From Planctomycetota bacterium (lineage in GTDB: Bacteria > Planctomycetota > SZUA-567 > JAFGNG01): DNA of 23,646 nt. Positions 1 to 7,701 of this stretch are shown piece by piece; within the stretch, counting starts at the first letter, position 1, and each line of letters starts with the position of its first letter. The notes beneath the pieces were generated by a model that saw only the letters and a list, made by a program, of their open reading frames with translations, had not been told where the DNA came from and did no database searches. A program made the translations under genes and the position numbers. The stretch covers positions 1-23,646 of the forward strand of contig JAFGNG010000019.1 of NCBI GenBank assembly GCA_016927125.1, given 5' to 3'.

Positions 1-1740
1 ACCATCGCCTCCATCACCTTCCAGAATTTTTTTAAGCTCTATAACAAGCTTGCGGGCATGACCGGTACCGCGATGACCGAGGCCAAGGAATTCCTCTCCA
101 CTTACGGGCTGGACGTGGTGAGTATCCCCACCAACCGCCCGCTCTTGCGGAAGAACTGGACCGACCTGATCTACGGTAGTGAAAAAGAAAAATACGACGC
201 CATTGTCGAACATGTCGCCACCATCCACGGCATGGGCCGCCCGCTCTTGATCGGCACCATCTCGATTGAACGCTCCGAGGTGCTCAGCGAGTTATTGCAG
301 CGCCGGGGTATTCCGCACGATGTCTTAAACGCCAAGCAGCACGCCCGCGAGGCGCAGATTGTGGCGAAGGCCGGTGAATTCGGCCGCGTTACCATTGCGA
401 CCAACATGGCTGGCCGCGGTACCGATATCAAGCTCGGTAAAATCGGGCTCGAAGAACTGCTGGAGTATTGGCAGACGTGGAAGCTGGCGCCGAAGGAAGC
501 AAGCGCGGATCTGCCAGAGGAAGAATTGGAACGCCTCTGCGTCTTACGCTGGGCCGAAATCTGGCTGCAGGACGAATTGCAGAAGGGCGGCGAGCACAGC
601 ATTGCGGAATATAAAGAGCTGTTGCAAAAGCGCTGGCACGAAGAGGGGCTGCATCCCTTAAGCATTACTGACAGCGTCGCTACCCTTGGCGGGCTCCACG
701 TAGTCGGTACCGAGCGCCATGAAGCCCGGCGCATCGACAACCAGTTGCGCGGGCGCTGCGCGCGCCAGGGCGATCCCGGCAGTAGCCGCTTCTTCCTGTC
801 GCTCGATGATGATATCATGCGCATCTTCGCCGCCGACAAAACCAAGTCGCTCTTGCGTTATATCGGCCTCTCCAACGGGATGCCGCTGGAGCACTCCATG
901 GTGGCCAACGCGATCGAACGCGCCCAGCGCAAGGTGGAAGAACGCAACTTCGAGATCCGCAAAAACCTGCTCGATTATGACGGCGTGATGAATGAGCAGC
1001 GCATGATTATTTACGACCGCCGCCAGACCTGGCTCGAAGAACGCGACCTGCGTGAGACCATGCTGGATTATATTGATGAAACGCTGGAAGCGCGGATCAT
1101 GGAATTCGCGGACCCGGAGAAACGTAGCGAGGAATGGAACCTGCCGGAACTCTGCGTTTGGCTCCGTGAAACCCTCCTGGTGGAAATGACTCCGGCAGAG
1201 TTGAAAACAATAGTAGAGAAGCAGCAGGAAGCCCTGCTTGATGCTATTAACAAGCGGGTGCAGCAAGCCTACGCGCAAAAGGAACAGGAAATTGGCGAGG
1301 CGCAGCAGCGGGAGATGGAGAAGTACCTGCTGCTGCAGACCCTGGACCGGAAATGGATGGACCACCTCTACGCGATGGACCTCTTGCGGGAAGGCATTAA
1401 CCTGCGCAGCTATGCCGGCCAGGATCCCAAGCTGATCTACAAGCGCGAAGGCTACGAAATGTTTCAGGAGCTTTGGGACACCTTGCGCGAAGAGGTGATC
1501 AGCATCATCATGAAGATCCGCCCGGCCAAGGAAGAAGAACCCATGGAGCTGGAAGAAGCGGAGGTGGGCGCGGAGGTCCACGGCGACTTTAGCGCTTATG
1601 AAGCCGCACAGGAACGCGCCGGGGCCAATGCCGGGGAGGTGCACCACGAGCCCATCGTCCGCAGCGAGAAGAAGGTCAGCCGCAATGATCCCTGTCCCTG
1701 CGGTTCCGGGAAGAAGTATAAGAAGTGCTGCGGGCGCTAA
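1..1740 (+). CDS. secA: Preprotein translocase ATPase SecA, C-terminal part (5' end outside window)
   Basis: SecA is the cytoplasmic motor ATPase that drives unfolded preproteins through SecYEG. The reading frame is open from base 1, so the gene begins upstream; 579 codons are present. The first residues (TIASITFQNFFKLYNKLAG, then MTGTAMTEAKEF) match the conserved end of the first nucleotide-binding domain region, about residue 363 of E. coli SecA. Next come the second nucleotide-binding domain (NMAGRGTDI, GTERHEARRIDNQLRGR, RQGDPGSSRFFLS), the helical scaffold/wing region and the C-terminal zinc motif (NDPCPCGSGKKYKKCCGR), the SecB/ribosome-binding tail. Between GRGTDIKLG and GGLHVVGTERHE lie about 83 residues, against roughly 35 in E. 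coli, so this domain carries an acidic insertion. The stop is followed by a terminator-like hairpin. Identification is certain; only the N-terminal part is missing. Confidence 0.98.
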   Translation, partial: TIASITFQNFFKLYNKLAGMTGTAMTEAKEFLSTYGLDVVSIPTNRPLLRKNWTDLIYGSEKEKYDAIVEHVATIHGMGRPLLIGTISIERSEVLSELLQRRGIPHDVLNAKQHAREAQIVAKAGEFGRVTIATNMAGRGTDIKLGKIGLEELLEYWQTWKLAPKEASADLPEEELERLCVLRWAEIWLQDELQKGGEHSIAEYKELLQKRWHEEGLHPLSITDSVATLGGLHVVGTERHEARRIDNQLRGRCARQGDPGSSRFFLSLDDDIMRIFAADKTKSLLRYIGLSNGMPLEHSMVANAIERAQRKVEERNFEIRKNLLDYDGVMNEQRMIIYDRRQTWLEERDLRETMLDYIDETLEARIMEFADPEKRSEEWNLPELCVWLRETLLVEMTPAELKTIVEKQQEALLDAINKRVQQAYAQKEQEIGEAQQREMEKYLLLQTLDRKWMDHLYAMDLLREGINLRSYAGQDPKLIYKREGYEMFQELWDTLREEVISIIMKIRPAKEEEPMELEEAEVGAEVHGDFSAYEAAQERAGANAGEVHHEPIVRSEKKVSRNDPCPCGSGKKYKKCCGR

Positions 1741-1770
1741 TGAGGCCTGCATGACAGCCTGATATTTTCC

Positions 1771-1820
1771 GCCTGTTTCGTCCGGCTTGCAAGAGTCGAA
1801 CCAGGAAACAGGCATTTTTA
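1771..1820 (+). terminator. Terminator-like hairpin after secA
   Basis: A perfect 9-bp inverted repeat, GCCTGTTTC (1771-1779) with GAAACAGGC (1805-1813), is followed at once by ATTTTTA. The 25-base loop is longer than usual, so efficiency is uncertain. It lies between the secA stop and the ribosome binding site of the MFS gene and could end or attenuate secA transcription. Confidence 0.5.
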
Positions 1821-1842
1821 TGCCTGCAAGGAAGGCAATCCA

Positions 1843-3135
1843 GTGACGAGCTCCCCCGATCCCATTCCCCACAACCATGCCTGGAAGCGCAACCTGGCTT
1901 TTATCTGGTGCTCGCAATTTCTTTCCCTGATGGGCTTTGGCTTTGCTTTAACCTTTGCGCCCTATTACATTCAGGAACTTGGTGTAAGCAAAGAGCATGA
2001 AACCTTATGGACCGGTATTTTCAGCGCCTCCGCCCCCTTCATGCTGGCGTTAGCAGCGCCAATTTGGGGAATGCTGGCGGATCGTTACGGACGCAGGTTG
2101 ATGCTGCTCAGGGCAAATATTGGCGGGACAGTGATGCTCTTCTGTATGAGCCAGGTAACCTCGGTTGAACAGCTAATTGTGCTGAGGTTAATCCAGGGGA
2201 TTTTTACTGGGACAGTACCCGCAGCCCAGACCCTCGTCGCGGTCTGTACCCCGGAACGGCGGCAAGGAACCGCCCTGGGTTCCTTAATGGCAGGGGTTAT
2301 TTCAGGACAGATCGCAGGGGCTGCAATCGGCGGTTATTGCGCGGATATCGTTGGCTACCGGGCGTGTTTTTTGATTGCCTCAGGAATCACGCTGCTGGCC
2401 GGACTATTAGTCTTTGGGGTTGATGAAAAATTCCTGCGCCCGGAAAGAGAGAAAACTACAGAAAAAATCACCAAACGGATCTTTCGACTGCCGCGCATCG
2501 GCACTGCTCTGCCAGTATTGTTTGTGCTCCTTGTCATGTCAGCTGCAATCCGCTTCGATCAGCCATTTCTGCCTCTGTTTGTCCAACAATTACATGGCAT
2601 GCGAGAAGGCGCATCTACCCTTACAGGACAATTAGTGGGAATCGGCTTAATTGCTTCAATCTTTACCGCTGTTATCATGGGAGTTCTGGCAGATCGCTAT
2701 TCACCCGCCAAACTCTGGATTATCGCGGCTTTTGGTTCCGCTGTATTCATGTTCAGCCAGGGATTTGCCTCGGGTTTCCCCTTTCTGTTTGGGACCCGCG
2801 CGGCCTTATTTTTCTGTGCCGGAGGGCTGCACCCTCTTTTCACAATCTGGCTGGTGCGGACTTCTCCACCCAAGAAAATCGGCTCGGTTTTAGGATGGGC
2901 TTCTTCCGCAAGGGCTCTCGGCTGGACGATCGCCCCCTTGGCAGGAGCAGGTGTCGCGATGGCAACAACCAAGATAATGCTCTGGCTGACTGCCTCCTTA
3001 TGCGATTTGGATTTTGCTATAATTATTGGGCTTCGGGCCGTGTTCTTGGTTGCCGGCGTACTGTTGTTATCATTAATTCCTCTCACGCTTATAATTACCC
3101 GCAAAGGTAACAATAACGGGATTAATAACTCCTGA
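1843..3135 (+). CDS. MFS transporter, MdtG-like DHA1 drug-efflux family
   Basis: This is a 430-residue, 12-helix-type inner-membrane secondary transporter, probably a proton-driven exporter of drugs or small molecules. The MFS motif A appears after helix 2 (GMLADRYGRRLML) and in degenerate form in the second half (GVLADRYSPAK), as expected from the internal duplication. The segment VLRLIQGIFTGTVPAAQTL and the following ALGSLMAGVISGQIAGAAIGG resemble the MdtG group of DHA1 exporters. The start is GTG: AAGGAAGG (1828-1835) lies 7 bases upstream and the protein then opens with a short cytoplasmic tail. It follows secA by about 100 bases, separated by a hairpin, so it may be partly independent. 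Substrate cannot be read from sequence. Confidence 0.88.
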   Translation: MTSSPDPIPHNHAWKRNLAFIWCSQFLSLMGFGFALTFAPYYIQELGVSKEHETLWTGIFSASAPFMLALAAPIWGMLADRYGRRLMLLRANIGGTVMLFCMSQVTSVEQLIVLRLIQGIFTGTVPAAQTLVAVCTPERRQGTALGSLMAGVISGQIAGAAIGGYCADIVGYRACFLIASGITLLAGLLVFGVDEKFLRPEREKTTEKITKRIFRLPRIGTALPVLFVLLVMSAAIRFDQPFLPLFVQQLHGMREGASTLTGQLVGIGLIASIFTAVIMGVLADRYSPAKLWIIAAFGSAVFMFSQGFASGFPFLFGTRAALFFCAGGLHPLFTIWLVRTSPPKKIGSVLGWASSARALGWTIAPLAGAGVAMATTKIMLWLTASLCDLDFAIIIGLRAVFLVAGVLLLSLIPLTLIITRKGNNNGINNS

Positions 3136-3271
3136 GCTGGTTCCGCAACTAAACGCAGGGTTTAAGTACTAGTAAAATCCCGAAAAACCTTAACAATAAT
3201 CCCTCCCGCTGAAATTGGGGTTGACGCCTGCGCTGGGCGTGGTAAGCTTTCCCGGTACTACCAAGATTCAA

Positions 3272-3277
3272 GATAAT
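3272..3277 (+). promoter_or_regulatory. Probable -10 box of the SRP RNA gene
   Basis: GATAAT differs from TATAAT at one base and lies about 7 bases before the first paired base of the SRP RNA (3285), which fits a transcription start near 3284. The region 17 bases upstream (TTCCCG, 3249-3254) is a poor -35 box, so the call rests on the -10 element and its position. The remainder of the stretch from the MFS stop (3136) to here shows no gene. Confidence 0.45.
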
Positions 3278-3283
3278 GCCCAA

Positions 3284-3414
3284 ACCGTGCGGGTGGCGTT
3301 GAGCGCCGGGACCGCGCAATAGTGGAACGCGAACCGGGTCAGGCGGGGAACCGAGCAGCCCTAAGCTAATTCTGTTATGTGCGCATTCGTTTCTGCAGGA
3401 GCTGTCCGCGCGGG
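3284..3414 (+). ncRNA. ffs: Signal recognition particle RNA (4.5S RNA, small bacterial type)
   Basis: This RNA pairs with Ffh to form the signal recognition particle, which targets inner-membrane proteins during translation. The universal core is present: GTCAGG (3338-3343), stem CGG, tetraloop GGAA (3347-3350), stem CCG, then AGCAG (3354-3358), closed by GGG/CCC. Below the asymmetric loop the arms pair as TGGAA with TTCTG (3323-3327/3370-3374), ATAG with TTAT (3319-3322/3375-3378) and GCGCA with TGCGC (3314-3318/3380-3384). The ends close with a 13-bp helix including G-U pairs (3285-3297 with 3401-3413). The length of about 130 bases indicates the short form without an Alu domain. Location directly upstream of dnaX is common. 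Ends are estimated from the pairing. Confidence 0.93.
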
Positions 3415-3471
3415 GAGGGTTTAATTCAAAATTATTATTCCATCACTGACAGCAGCTTACGGAGTTAATCC

Positions 3472-5220
3472 ATGGCCTATCTTGCCATGAGCCGCCGCTA
3501 TCGGCCAGCCACCTTCGACGAGGTGGTGGGGCAGGAACATGTCGCCAAGACACTCAAGAACGCGATCACCAGCGGGCGGGTGGCGCACGCCTACCTTTTT
3601 TGCGGGCCGCACGGCGTGGGCAAGACCTCGATGGCGCGGATCTTCGCCAAGGCGCTTAACTGCACCGGCGGCCCGAGCGCGGAGCTGCCCGCCGACTGTC
3701 CAATCTGCAAGGATATCACTAACGGCAACGATACCGACGTCATGGAAATTGACGGCGCGAGCAATAACGGCGTTGAACAGGTGCGGAGTCTGCGCGAACA
3801 CACCGGTTATGTCCCCTCCCGGGCACGCTTCAAGATCTATATCATTGACGAAGTGCATATGCTCTCCGTCCCCGCCTTCAACGCCTTATTGAAAACCCTG
3901 GAAGAGCCGCCGCCGCATGTGAAGTTCATCCTTGCCACCACCGAACCGCACAAGTTGCTGGACACAGTGCTCTCCCGCTGCCAGCGCTTTGATTTCCGTT
4001 TAATCCCGGTCCCAGTCATTACCCAGAGCTTGTATGCGCTGTGTCAGAAGGAAGATATCAAGATCACTGACGACGCGATCGAGGCGATCGCCGCCTTTGC
4101 TTCCGGCTCGATGCGTGACGCGCTGGTGCTTCTGGACCAGCTTACCAGCTACTGCCTGGACGGCGTTACCCGCGAGGATGTGGAACGCGTGCGCGGGGTT
4201 GCAGGGGTGGAGTCGGTGGTGAATCTCTTTAACGCGATTACCTCGCAGGATTGCCAGGCCGCGCTCAAAACTGTGGACGAAGTCTCCCGGCGCGGTACCG
4301 GTGCGGGGGATTTCCTGGAGCAGTTAATCACCTACGGCCGCGACCTGATGCTCTACATAACTACCAAGAATGAGGAAAATCTCTCCGGGTACGGCCCCGC
4401 GCGCGAAGCAGTCAAACGCCACGCCGAAGCAGTCTCGATTGAACAGGCGCTCTTGATTCTTGATATCTTCACCACTGCCCGCACCCGGGTACGCAGCCGG
4501 GTTTTGTCCAATCCACAGGTGCCGCTGGAAATGGCAGTGGTCCGCCTGGCAGGCCTCGAAGGAATTGAGTCGGTGGGTAAGGCAATCGCCCGCCTCGAAG
4601 CCCTGGCTGCAGGCGGCAGCCTTGTTGAAGCCGCTTCGGCTCCCAACGCGGAAAAAAAAACGCCGCATTTTGAGATCCCCATAGAAAAACCGGCAAAAAC
4701 CCCGCAAGCAGAGCCCCAACAGCTTCAGTTAGAGACGGTCGCCAATGCAGTCGAAGCCTCCAGCTATCCCTACAAGTCACCGGAACCGCCCCCAATCACT
4801 GAAACCGGATCTGAACCGAGGGCTGTAGCTGAAGGGGGAAATAACTTAACCCTGGAATTCTTGCAGGAGAGCTGGCCGCAGGTGCTTGAGGCTATCCATG
4901 AAAATTATCCACCGGATCGGGCATACTTTCAGGATATCAAACCGGTCTCGGTGGAGGATAATACACTTGTCCTGGAATTGCCGCCGGGTGGAATCTTTAT
5001 CCAGGAGCAGTTTGAAGATCGCGACCGCCGTAACCGCGTGATTGCCTGCCTTAGCCAGGCATTGCAACGCAGCGTTAATTTCCGCATGATTATTGCTAAG
5101 GATGGCAGCCGCGAAAACCCCGCGCAGGAGTCGGCCCGTTCCCGTAAGGACGCGCTGCAGGATCCGATAGTGCAGATGGTAATGGAAAAGTTTAAAGGCG
5201 AATTGCTGAACATAGAGTAA
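3472..5220 (+). CDS. dnaX: DNA polymerase III subunits tau/gamma (clamp loader ATPase)
   Basis: DnaX is the motor of the clamp loader that places the sliding clamp on primed DNA; full-length tau (582 residues here) also binds the polymerase and helicase. Visible motifs: Walker A GPHGVGKT (45-52), Walker B IIDEVH (124-129), sensor 1 region LATTEP (154-159) and the arginine-finger motif LSRCQRF (R169). The zinc module has C64, C76 and C79, but the fourth position is P73, where E. coli has C73. Domain III ends near residue 365; a low-complexity linker and tau-specific C-terminal domains follow. At codons 394-397 a run of nine A (4652-4660) may cause slippage, giving a product of about 400 residues. 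GGAG lies 7 bases before ATG. It heads the dnaX-yihY-ybaB-recR run. Confidence 0.98.
   Translation: MAYLAMSRRYRPATFDEVVGQEHVAKTLKNAITSGRVAHAYLFCGPHGVGKTSMARIFAKALNCTGGPSAELPADCPICKDITNGNDTDVMEIDGASNNGVEQVRSLREHTGYVPSRARFKIYIIDEVHMLSVPAFNALLKTLEEPPPHVKFILATTEPHKLLDTVLSRCQRFDFRLIPVPVITQSLYALCQKEDIKITDDAIEAIAAFASGSMRDALVLLDQLTSYCLDGVTREDVERVRGVAGVESVVNLFNAITSQDCQAALKTVDEVSRRGTGAGDFLEQLITYGRDLMLYITTKNEENLSGYGPAREAVKRHAEAVSIEQALLILDIFTTARTRVRSRVLSNPQVPLEMAVVRLAGLEGIESVGKAIARLEALAAGGSLVEAASAPNAEKKTPHFEIPIEKPAKTPQAEPQQLQLETVANAVEASSYPYKSPEPPPITETGSEPRAVAEGGNNLTLEFLQESWPQVLEAIHENYPPDRAYFQDIKPVSVEDNTLVLELPPGGIFIQEQFEDRDRRNRVIACLSQALQRSVNFRMIIAKDGSRENPAQESARSRKDALQDPIVQMVMEKFKGELLNIE
4652..4673 (+). 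promoter_or_regulatory. Probable slippage/frameshift site (A9) producing a gamma-like DnaX
   Basis: Nine consecutive A lie at 4652-4660 within the codons GAA AAA AAA ACG. One extra A, or a -1 ribosomal shift, gives a frame that stops at TGA 4671-4673 (400 residues). Loss of one A gives a frame that stops at TAG 4682-4684 (403 residues). The site lies just after the clamp-loader domains, where gamma ends in other bacteria. Thermus thermophilus dnaX is known to use transcriptional slippage on an A9 run; E. coli uses a -1 ribosomal shift. A 5-bp hairpin (AGCCG/CGGCT, 4629-4641) lies just upstream, with unclear relevance. Confidence 0.65.
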
Positions 5221-5264
5221 AATGAGCAGTTAAAAAAGGATTTTGAATCTGCCGGAGGAATGCT

Positions 5265-6635
5265 ATGGCTCGAAATTTCTGGCAAGAACTCAAGGGGGTC
5301 TTCAAGGAAGATATCGCCCTTAATGAACTTCTGGATCCATCCAAGACCAGTGCTCGGTTTTACAAGTACCTGTTGCTCCTGCGCGAGATTTTGCGCTCCA
5401 TCCGCAAGGATAAGGCCTTTAACATGGCTTCGGCGCTGGCGTACAAGTTCCTGACTTCCCTGGTGCCAATCCTCTTTATCTCGCTTTCTGTGGCGGCCAT
5501 GCTCGATGCCAAGGGCACGGAGGAGGCATTGGATGCCAACAGCGTTTACAGCGAAAGCTTCCTGCAGGTCATTCTTGATCAGATCCCGCCATTCGAAGGG
5601 CGAGAAAACCTGGTGGACTGGATTCGCGACGTCGCCAGCAAAGCTAAGATGATCGCCGGGGTCAGCTTCATCCTCCTGTTTTTTACCGCCTATTCGCTGT
5701 TACAATCCATTGAAAGTGTTTTCAATATGATCTGGAAGGTGACGGAAAAACGCCCTTTCATGGGTAAGATCGGGGCTTTTCTAAGCACTCTTCTGATCGT
5801 GCCGATGTTGTTGAGCTTGTCGCTCTTTTTCTCCGAGTATGTAACCAGGGTAACCGAAGGGGCAGATTGGATCATGCCCATTCTTTCGATCTGCATGACC
5901 ATAATTGCTTTGGGGGCGCTCTATTATTTCCTGCCCTTTACCCCGGTCAAGCTGCGCAACGCCTTAGCGGGAGGGATTTTAGCCGGGATTTTCCTGGAGT
6001 TGGCGAAGCGCGGGTTTGAGTATTTCGCCCTTTACGTGGGCGGGAATTATAAAAATATCTATGGCCCCTTGCTTGCCCTGCCATTCTTCCTCTTGTGGAT
6101 CTGGCTGGTCTGGGTGATTGTCCTGATCGGCGCGGAAGTATCTTTCGTGTTTCAGAATTTTCGCGATCTCGCGGGCAAGGCGGAATTGGAAAAGCGGGGC
6201 TTGCGGACCAGGCTGTACTTTGCGGTCAGGATTGTGCAGTTTGTCAGCGAGCGCTTCCACCGGGGCGAGGACCAATCGCGCCTGATCGATGAGGCGTCGG
6301 ATCTTTTAAAAGTACCGCCCTACATCGTCCGCGAAGTGCTGGGCGCGCTGGTGAAAGGAAATATCCTCCGCCATGTTGTCCCCGGGGAGGACGCCTACTT
6401 ACCGATGAAAGACATCAACGCGCTGAGCGTTGGCGAGGTGGTACATGCAATTTCCGGCGATGTGCTGGCGGTTCCGAACGAACCGGACGACCAGCTCCGC
6501 CGCAACCTGGAAGCATTATTCAATCGGGCTGATGACGCCTTGGACGGGGTTCTTGGCAGGGTGGCCTTTTCCCAGCTGGTGGGGAAGGAGTCTCCGCCCG
6601 CGATGCCGGAAGATGTCAACCAACCATTGCTTTAA
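5265..6635 (+). CDS. YihY/BrkB (UPF0761) family inner-membrane protein
   Basis: This is a 456-residue polytopic membrane protein of the YihY/BrkB family, once mislabelled ribonuclease BN; the molecular function is not established. About six membrane helices are visible near residues 54-80, 129-150, 169-190, 203-224, 233-258 and 268-297. The family signature is the last of these, YGPLLALPFFLLWIWLVWV followed by IVLIGAEVSF. The cytoplasmic C-terminal part (about 310-456) looks helical and includes a winged-helix-like stretch (SRLIDEASDLLKVPPYIVRE), found in the longer members of this family. The ATG at 5265 was chosen because GGAGG (5254-5258) lies 6 bases upstream; an ATG at 5260 is in another frame. 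It sits between dnaX and ybaB, 44 bases after dnaX and 16 bases before ybaB, so it is probably co-transcribed. Confidence 0.9.
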   Translation: MARNFWQELKGVFKEDIALNELLDPSKTSARFYKYLLLLREILRSIRKDKAFNMASALAYKFLTSLVPILFISLSVAAMLDAKGTEEALDANSVYSESFLQVILDQIPPFEGRENLVDWIRDVASKAKMIAGVSFILLFFTAYSLLQSIESVFNMIWKVTEKRPFMGKIGAFLSTLLIVPMLLSLSLFFSEYVTRVTEGADWIMPILSICMTIIALGALYYFLPFTPVKLRNALAGGILAGIFLELAKRGFEYFALYVGGNYKNIYGPLLALPFFLLWIWLVWVIVLIGAEVSFVFQNFRDLAGKAELEKRGLRTRLYFAVRIVQFVSERFHRGEDQSRLIDEASDLLKVPPYIVREVLGALVKGNILRHVVPGEDAYLPMKDINALSVGEVVHAISGDVLAVPNEPDDQLRRNLEALFNRADDALDGVLGRVAFSQLVGKESPPAMPEDVNQPLL

Positions 6636-6651
6636 CTTGCGAGGGATGTAG

Positions 6652-6984
6652 ATGGATCTGAGTTTTCTGAAGATGATGAAGAACCTGCCTGCGATGATGG
6701 GGCAGATGAAAGAGATGCAGGCAAAAATGGAGGCCTTGCGCGTGGAGGGGGTCTCCGGCGGGGGCATGGTTAAGGCGGTCATCAACGGCCGCGGAGACCT
6801 GCTGGACCTGGCGATTGAAAAGGAAATCATTGATCCGGAAGACCCGGAGATGCTGCAGGATTTGATTATTTCCGCGATTGCTGACGCCAAACAGAAGGTT
6901 GCCGAACAGATGCAGGGTGAGATCAGCGACCTGGCCGGAGGGGTGGATCTCTCCAGCCTCGGAATCAACCTGCCCGGCATGTAA
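6652..6984 (+). CDS. ybaB: YbaB/EbfC family nucleoid-associated DNA-binding protein
   Basis: This is a 110-residue protein of the YbaB/EbfC family: small tweezer-shaped dimers that bind DNA and are nearly always encoded between dnaX and recR. Its architecture is a methionine- and lysine-rich N-terminal helix (LKMMKNLPAMMGQMKEMQAK), then a beta region with the GGGMVKAVINGRGDLLDLAI motif, then a C-terminal helix (MLQDLIISAIADAKQKVAEQ). The length is normal for the family. GAGGG (6641-6645) lies 6 bases before the ATG. The gene follows the YihY-family gene by 16 bases and precedes recR by 51 bases, consistent with one operon. Confidence 0.95.
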   Translation: MDLSFLKMMKNLPAMMGQMKEMQAKMEALRVEGVSGGGMVKAVINGRGDLLDLAIEKEIIDPEDPEMLQDLIISAIADAKQKVAEQMQGEISDLAGGVDLSSLGINLPGM

Positions 6985-7035
6985 TTTTATTATTTTACAA
7001 TTGCACGCACCGATTATTGAATCAGGATTAAGATT

Positions 7036-7656
7036 ATGCCAGAGGATTTGAATTCCCCGTATCCCCCCAGCCTGTCGAAGCTGATCGACGCCTTTGCCAA
7101 ACTGCCGGGAGTGGGGAGGCGTTCGGCGGAGCGCCAGGCCTATTACTTCCTGAAGTGCAACAAGGAAGAGGCGATGGACTTCGCCTTCGCAATCCGCGAT
7201 CTCAAGAAGAACCTGCGTTCCTGCCAGCAGTGTTTCAATCTTGCCGAAGCCAAACTCTGCGCCGTCTGCAGTAACCCGGCGCGGGATAATTCCATATTAT
7301 GCGTAGTGGAAATGCCCCGGGATGTCATTGCTATTGAAAAGACCGGCGCTTATCGGGGGCTTTACCATGTCCTCCTGGGAAGACTGGCTCCTACTGATGG
7401 CGTGGAGCCGGAGGACCTTAAAATCGCGGAATTATTCAAACGGGTGAAACAAGAAGAGGTCAAGGAGGTGATTCTTGCGACCAACCCTACTGCCGAAGGG
7501 GATATTACCGCGACCTACCTGGCCAGCAAGCTACGCCTGATGGGGGTGCGGGTAACCCGACTGGCGCGCGGTTTATCCACTGGGACCGAGATAGAATTCG
7601 CCGGGCAGGCCAACCTCAATAACGCCTTGGACAACCGCACCGAGGTGGAAGGCTAA
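7036..7656 (+). CDS. recR: Recombination mediator protein RecR
   Basis: RecR acts with RecF and RecO to load RecA on gapped DNA during recombinational repair. The 206 residues contain all family parts. A helix-hairpin-helix lies near 22-32 (KLPGVGRRSAER). The four-cysteine zinc finger has C63, C66, C75 and C78 with the usual C-x2-C-x8-C-x2-C spacing. The Toprim domain runs from about 87 to 180 (CVVEMPRDVIAIEKTGAYRG, then ILATNPTAEGDITATYLA), and a C-terminal segment LARGLSTGTEIEFAGQANL follows. AGGA lies 8 bases before the ATG. It is the last gene of the dnaX cluster and converges on the minus-strand regulator gene; only 45 bases separate the two stops and no strong terminator is visible there. 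Confidence 0.98.
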   Translation: MPEDLNSPYPPSLSKLIDAFAKLPGVGRRSAERQAYYFLKCNKEEAMDFAFAIRDLKKNLRSCQQCFNLAEAKLCAVCSNPARDNSILCVVEMPRDVIAIEKTGAYRGLYHVLLGRLAPTDGVEPEDLKIAELFKRVKQEEVKEVILATNPTAEGDITATYLASKLRLMGVRVTRLARGLSTGTEIEFAGQANLNNALDNRTEVEG

Positions 7657-7701
7657 CCTCGTTCCGACAATTGACCTGATTATTTTTCAATTATTCCGAA
7701 A

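Noticed and set aside
1780..1813. A GGTTCGACTC-like stretch on the minus strand resembling a tRNA T-arm
   Set aside because: No acceptor stem, D-arm or anticodon arm can be folded around it; the bases belong to the terminator-like hairpin after secA.
1820..1846. An 8-codon reading frame whose TGA overlaps the GTG start of the MFS gene, a possible leader peptide
   Set aside because: Its own ribosome site is weak and its ATG abuts the T run of the terminator; the overlap could easily be chance.
658..1917. A 419-residue open frame on the minus strand across secA
   Set aside because: It is antisense to a certain secA sequence and its translation shows no recognisable domain; long antisense frames are common in such codon usage.
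3118..3182. CGGGATT and AATCCCG as a terminator after the MFS gene
   Set aside because: The arms are separated by about 50 bases and one arm lies within the coding end, so a stable terminator is unlikely.
7669..7692. AATTGA/TCAATT inverted repeat between convergent recR and the regulator gene, as a terminator
   Set aside because: Only 6 AT-rich pairs with a 12-base loop and no T run after the stem; too weak to call.
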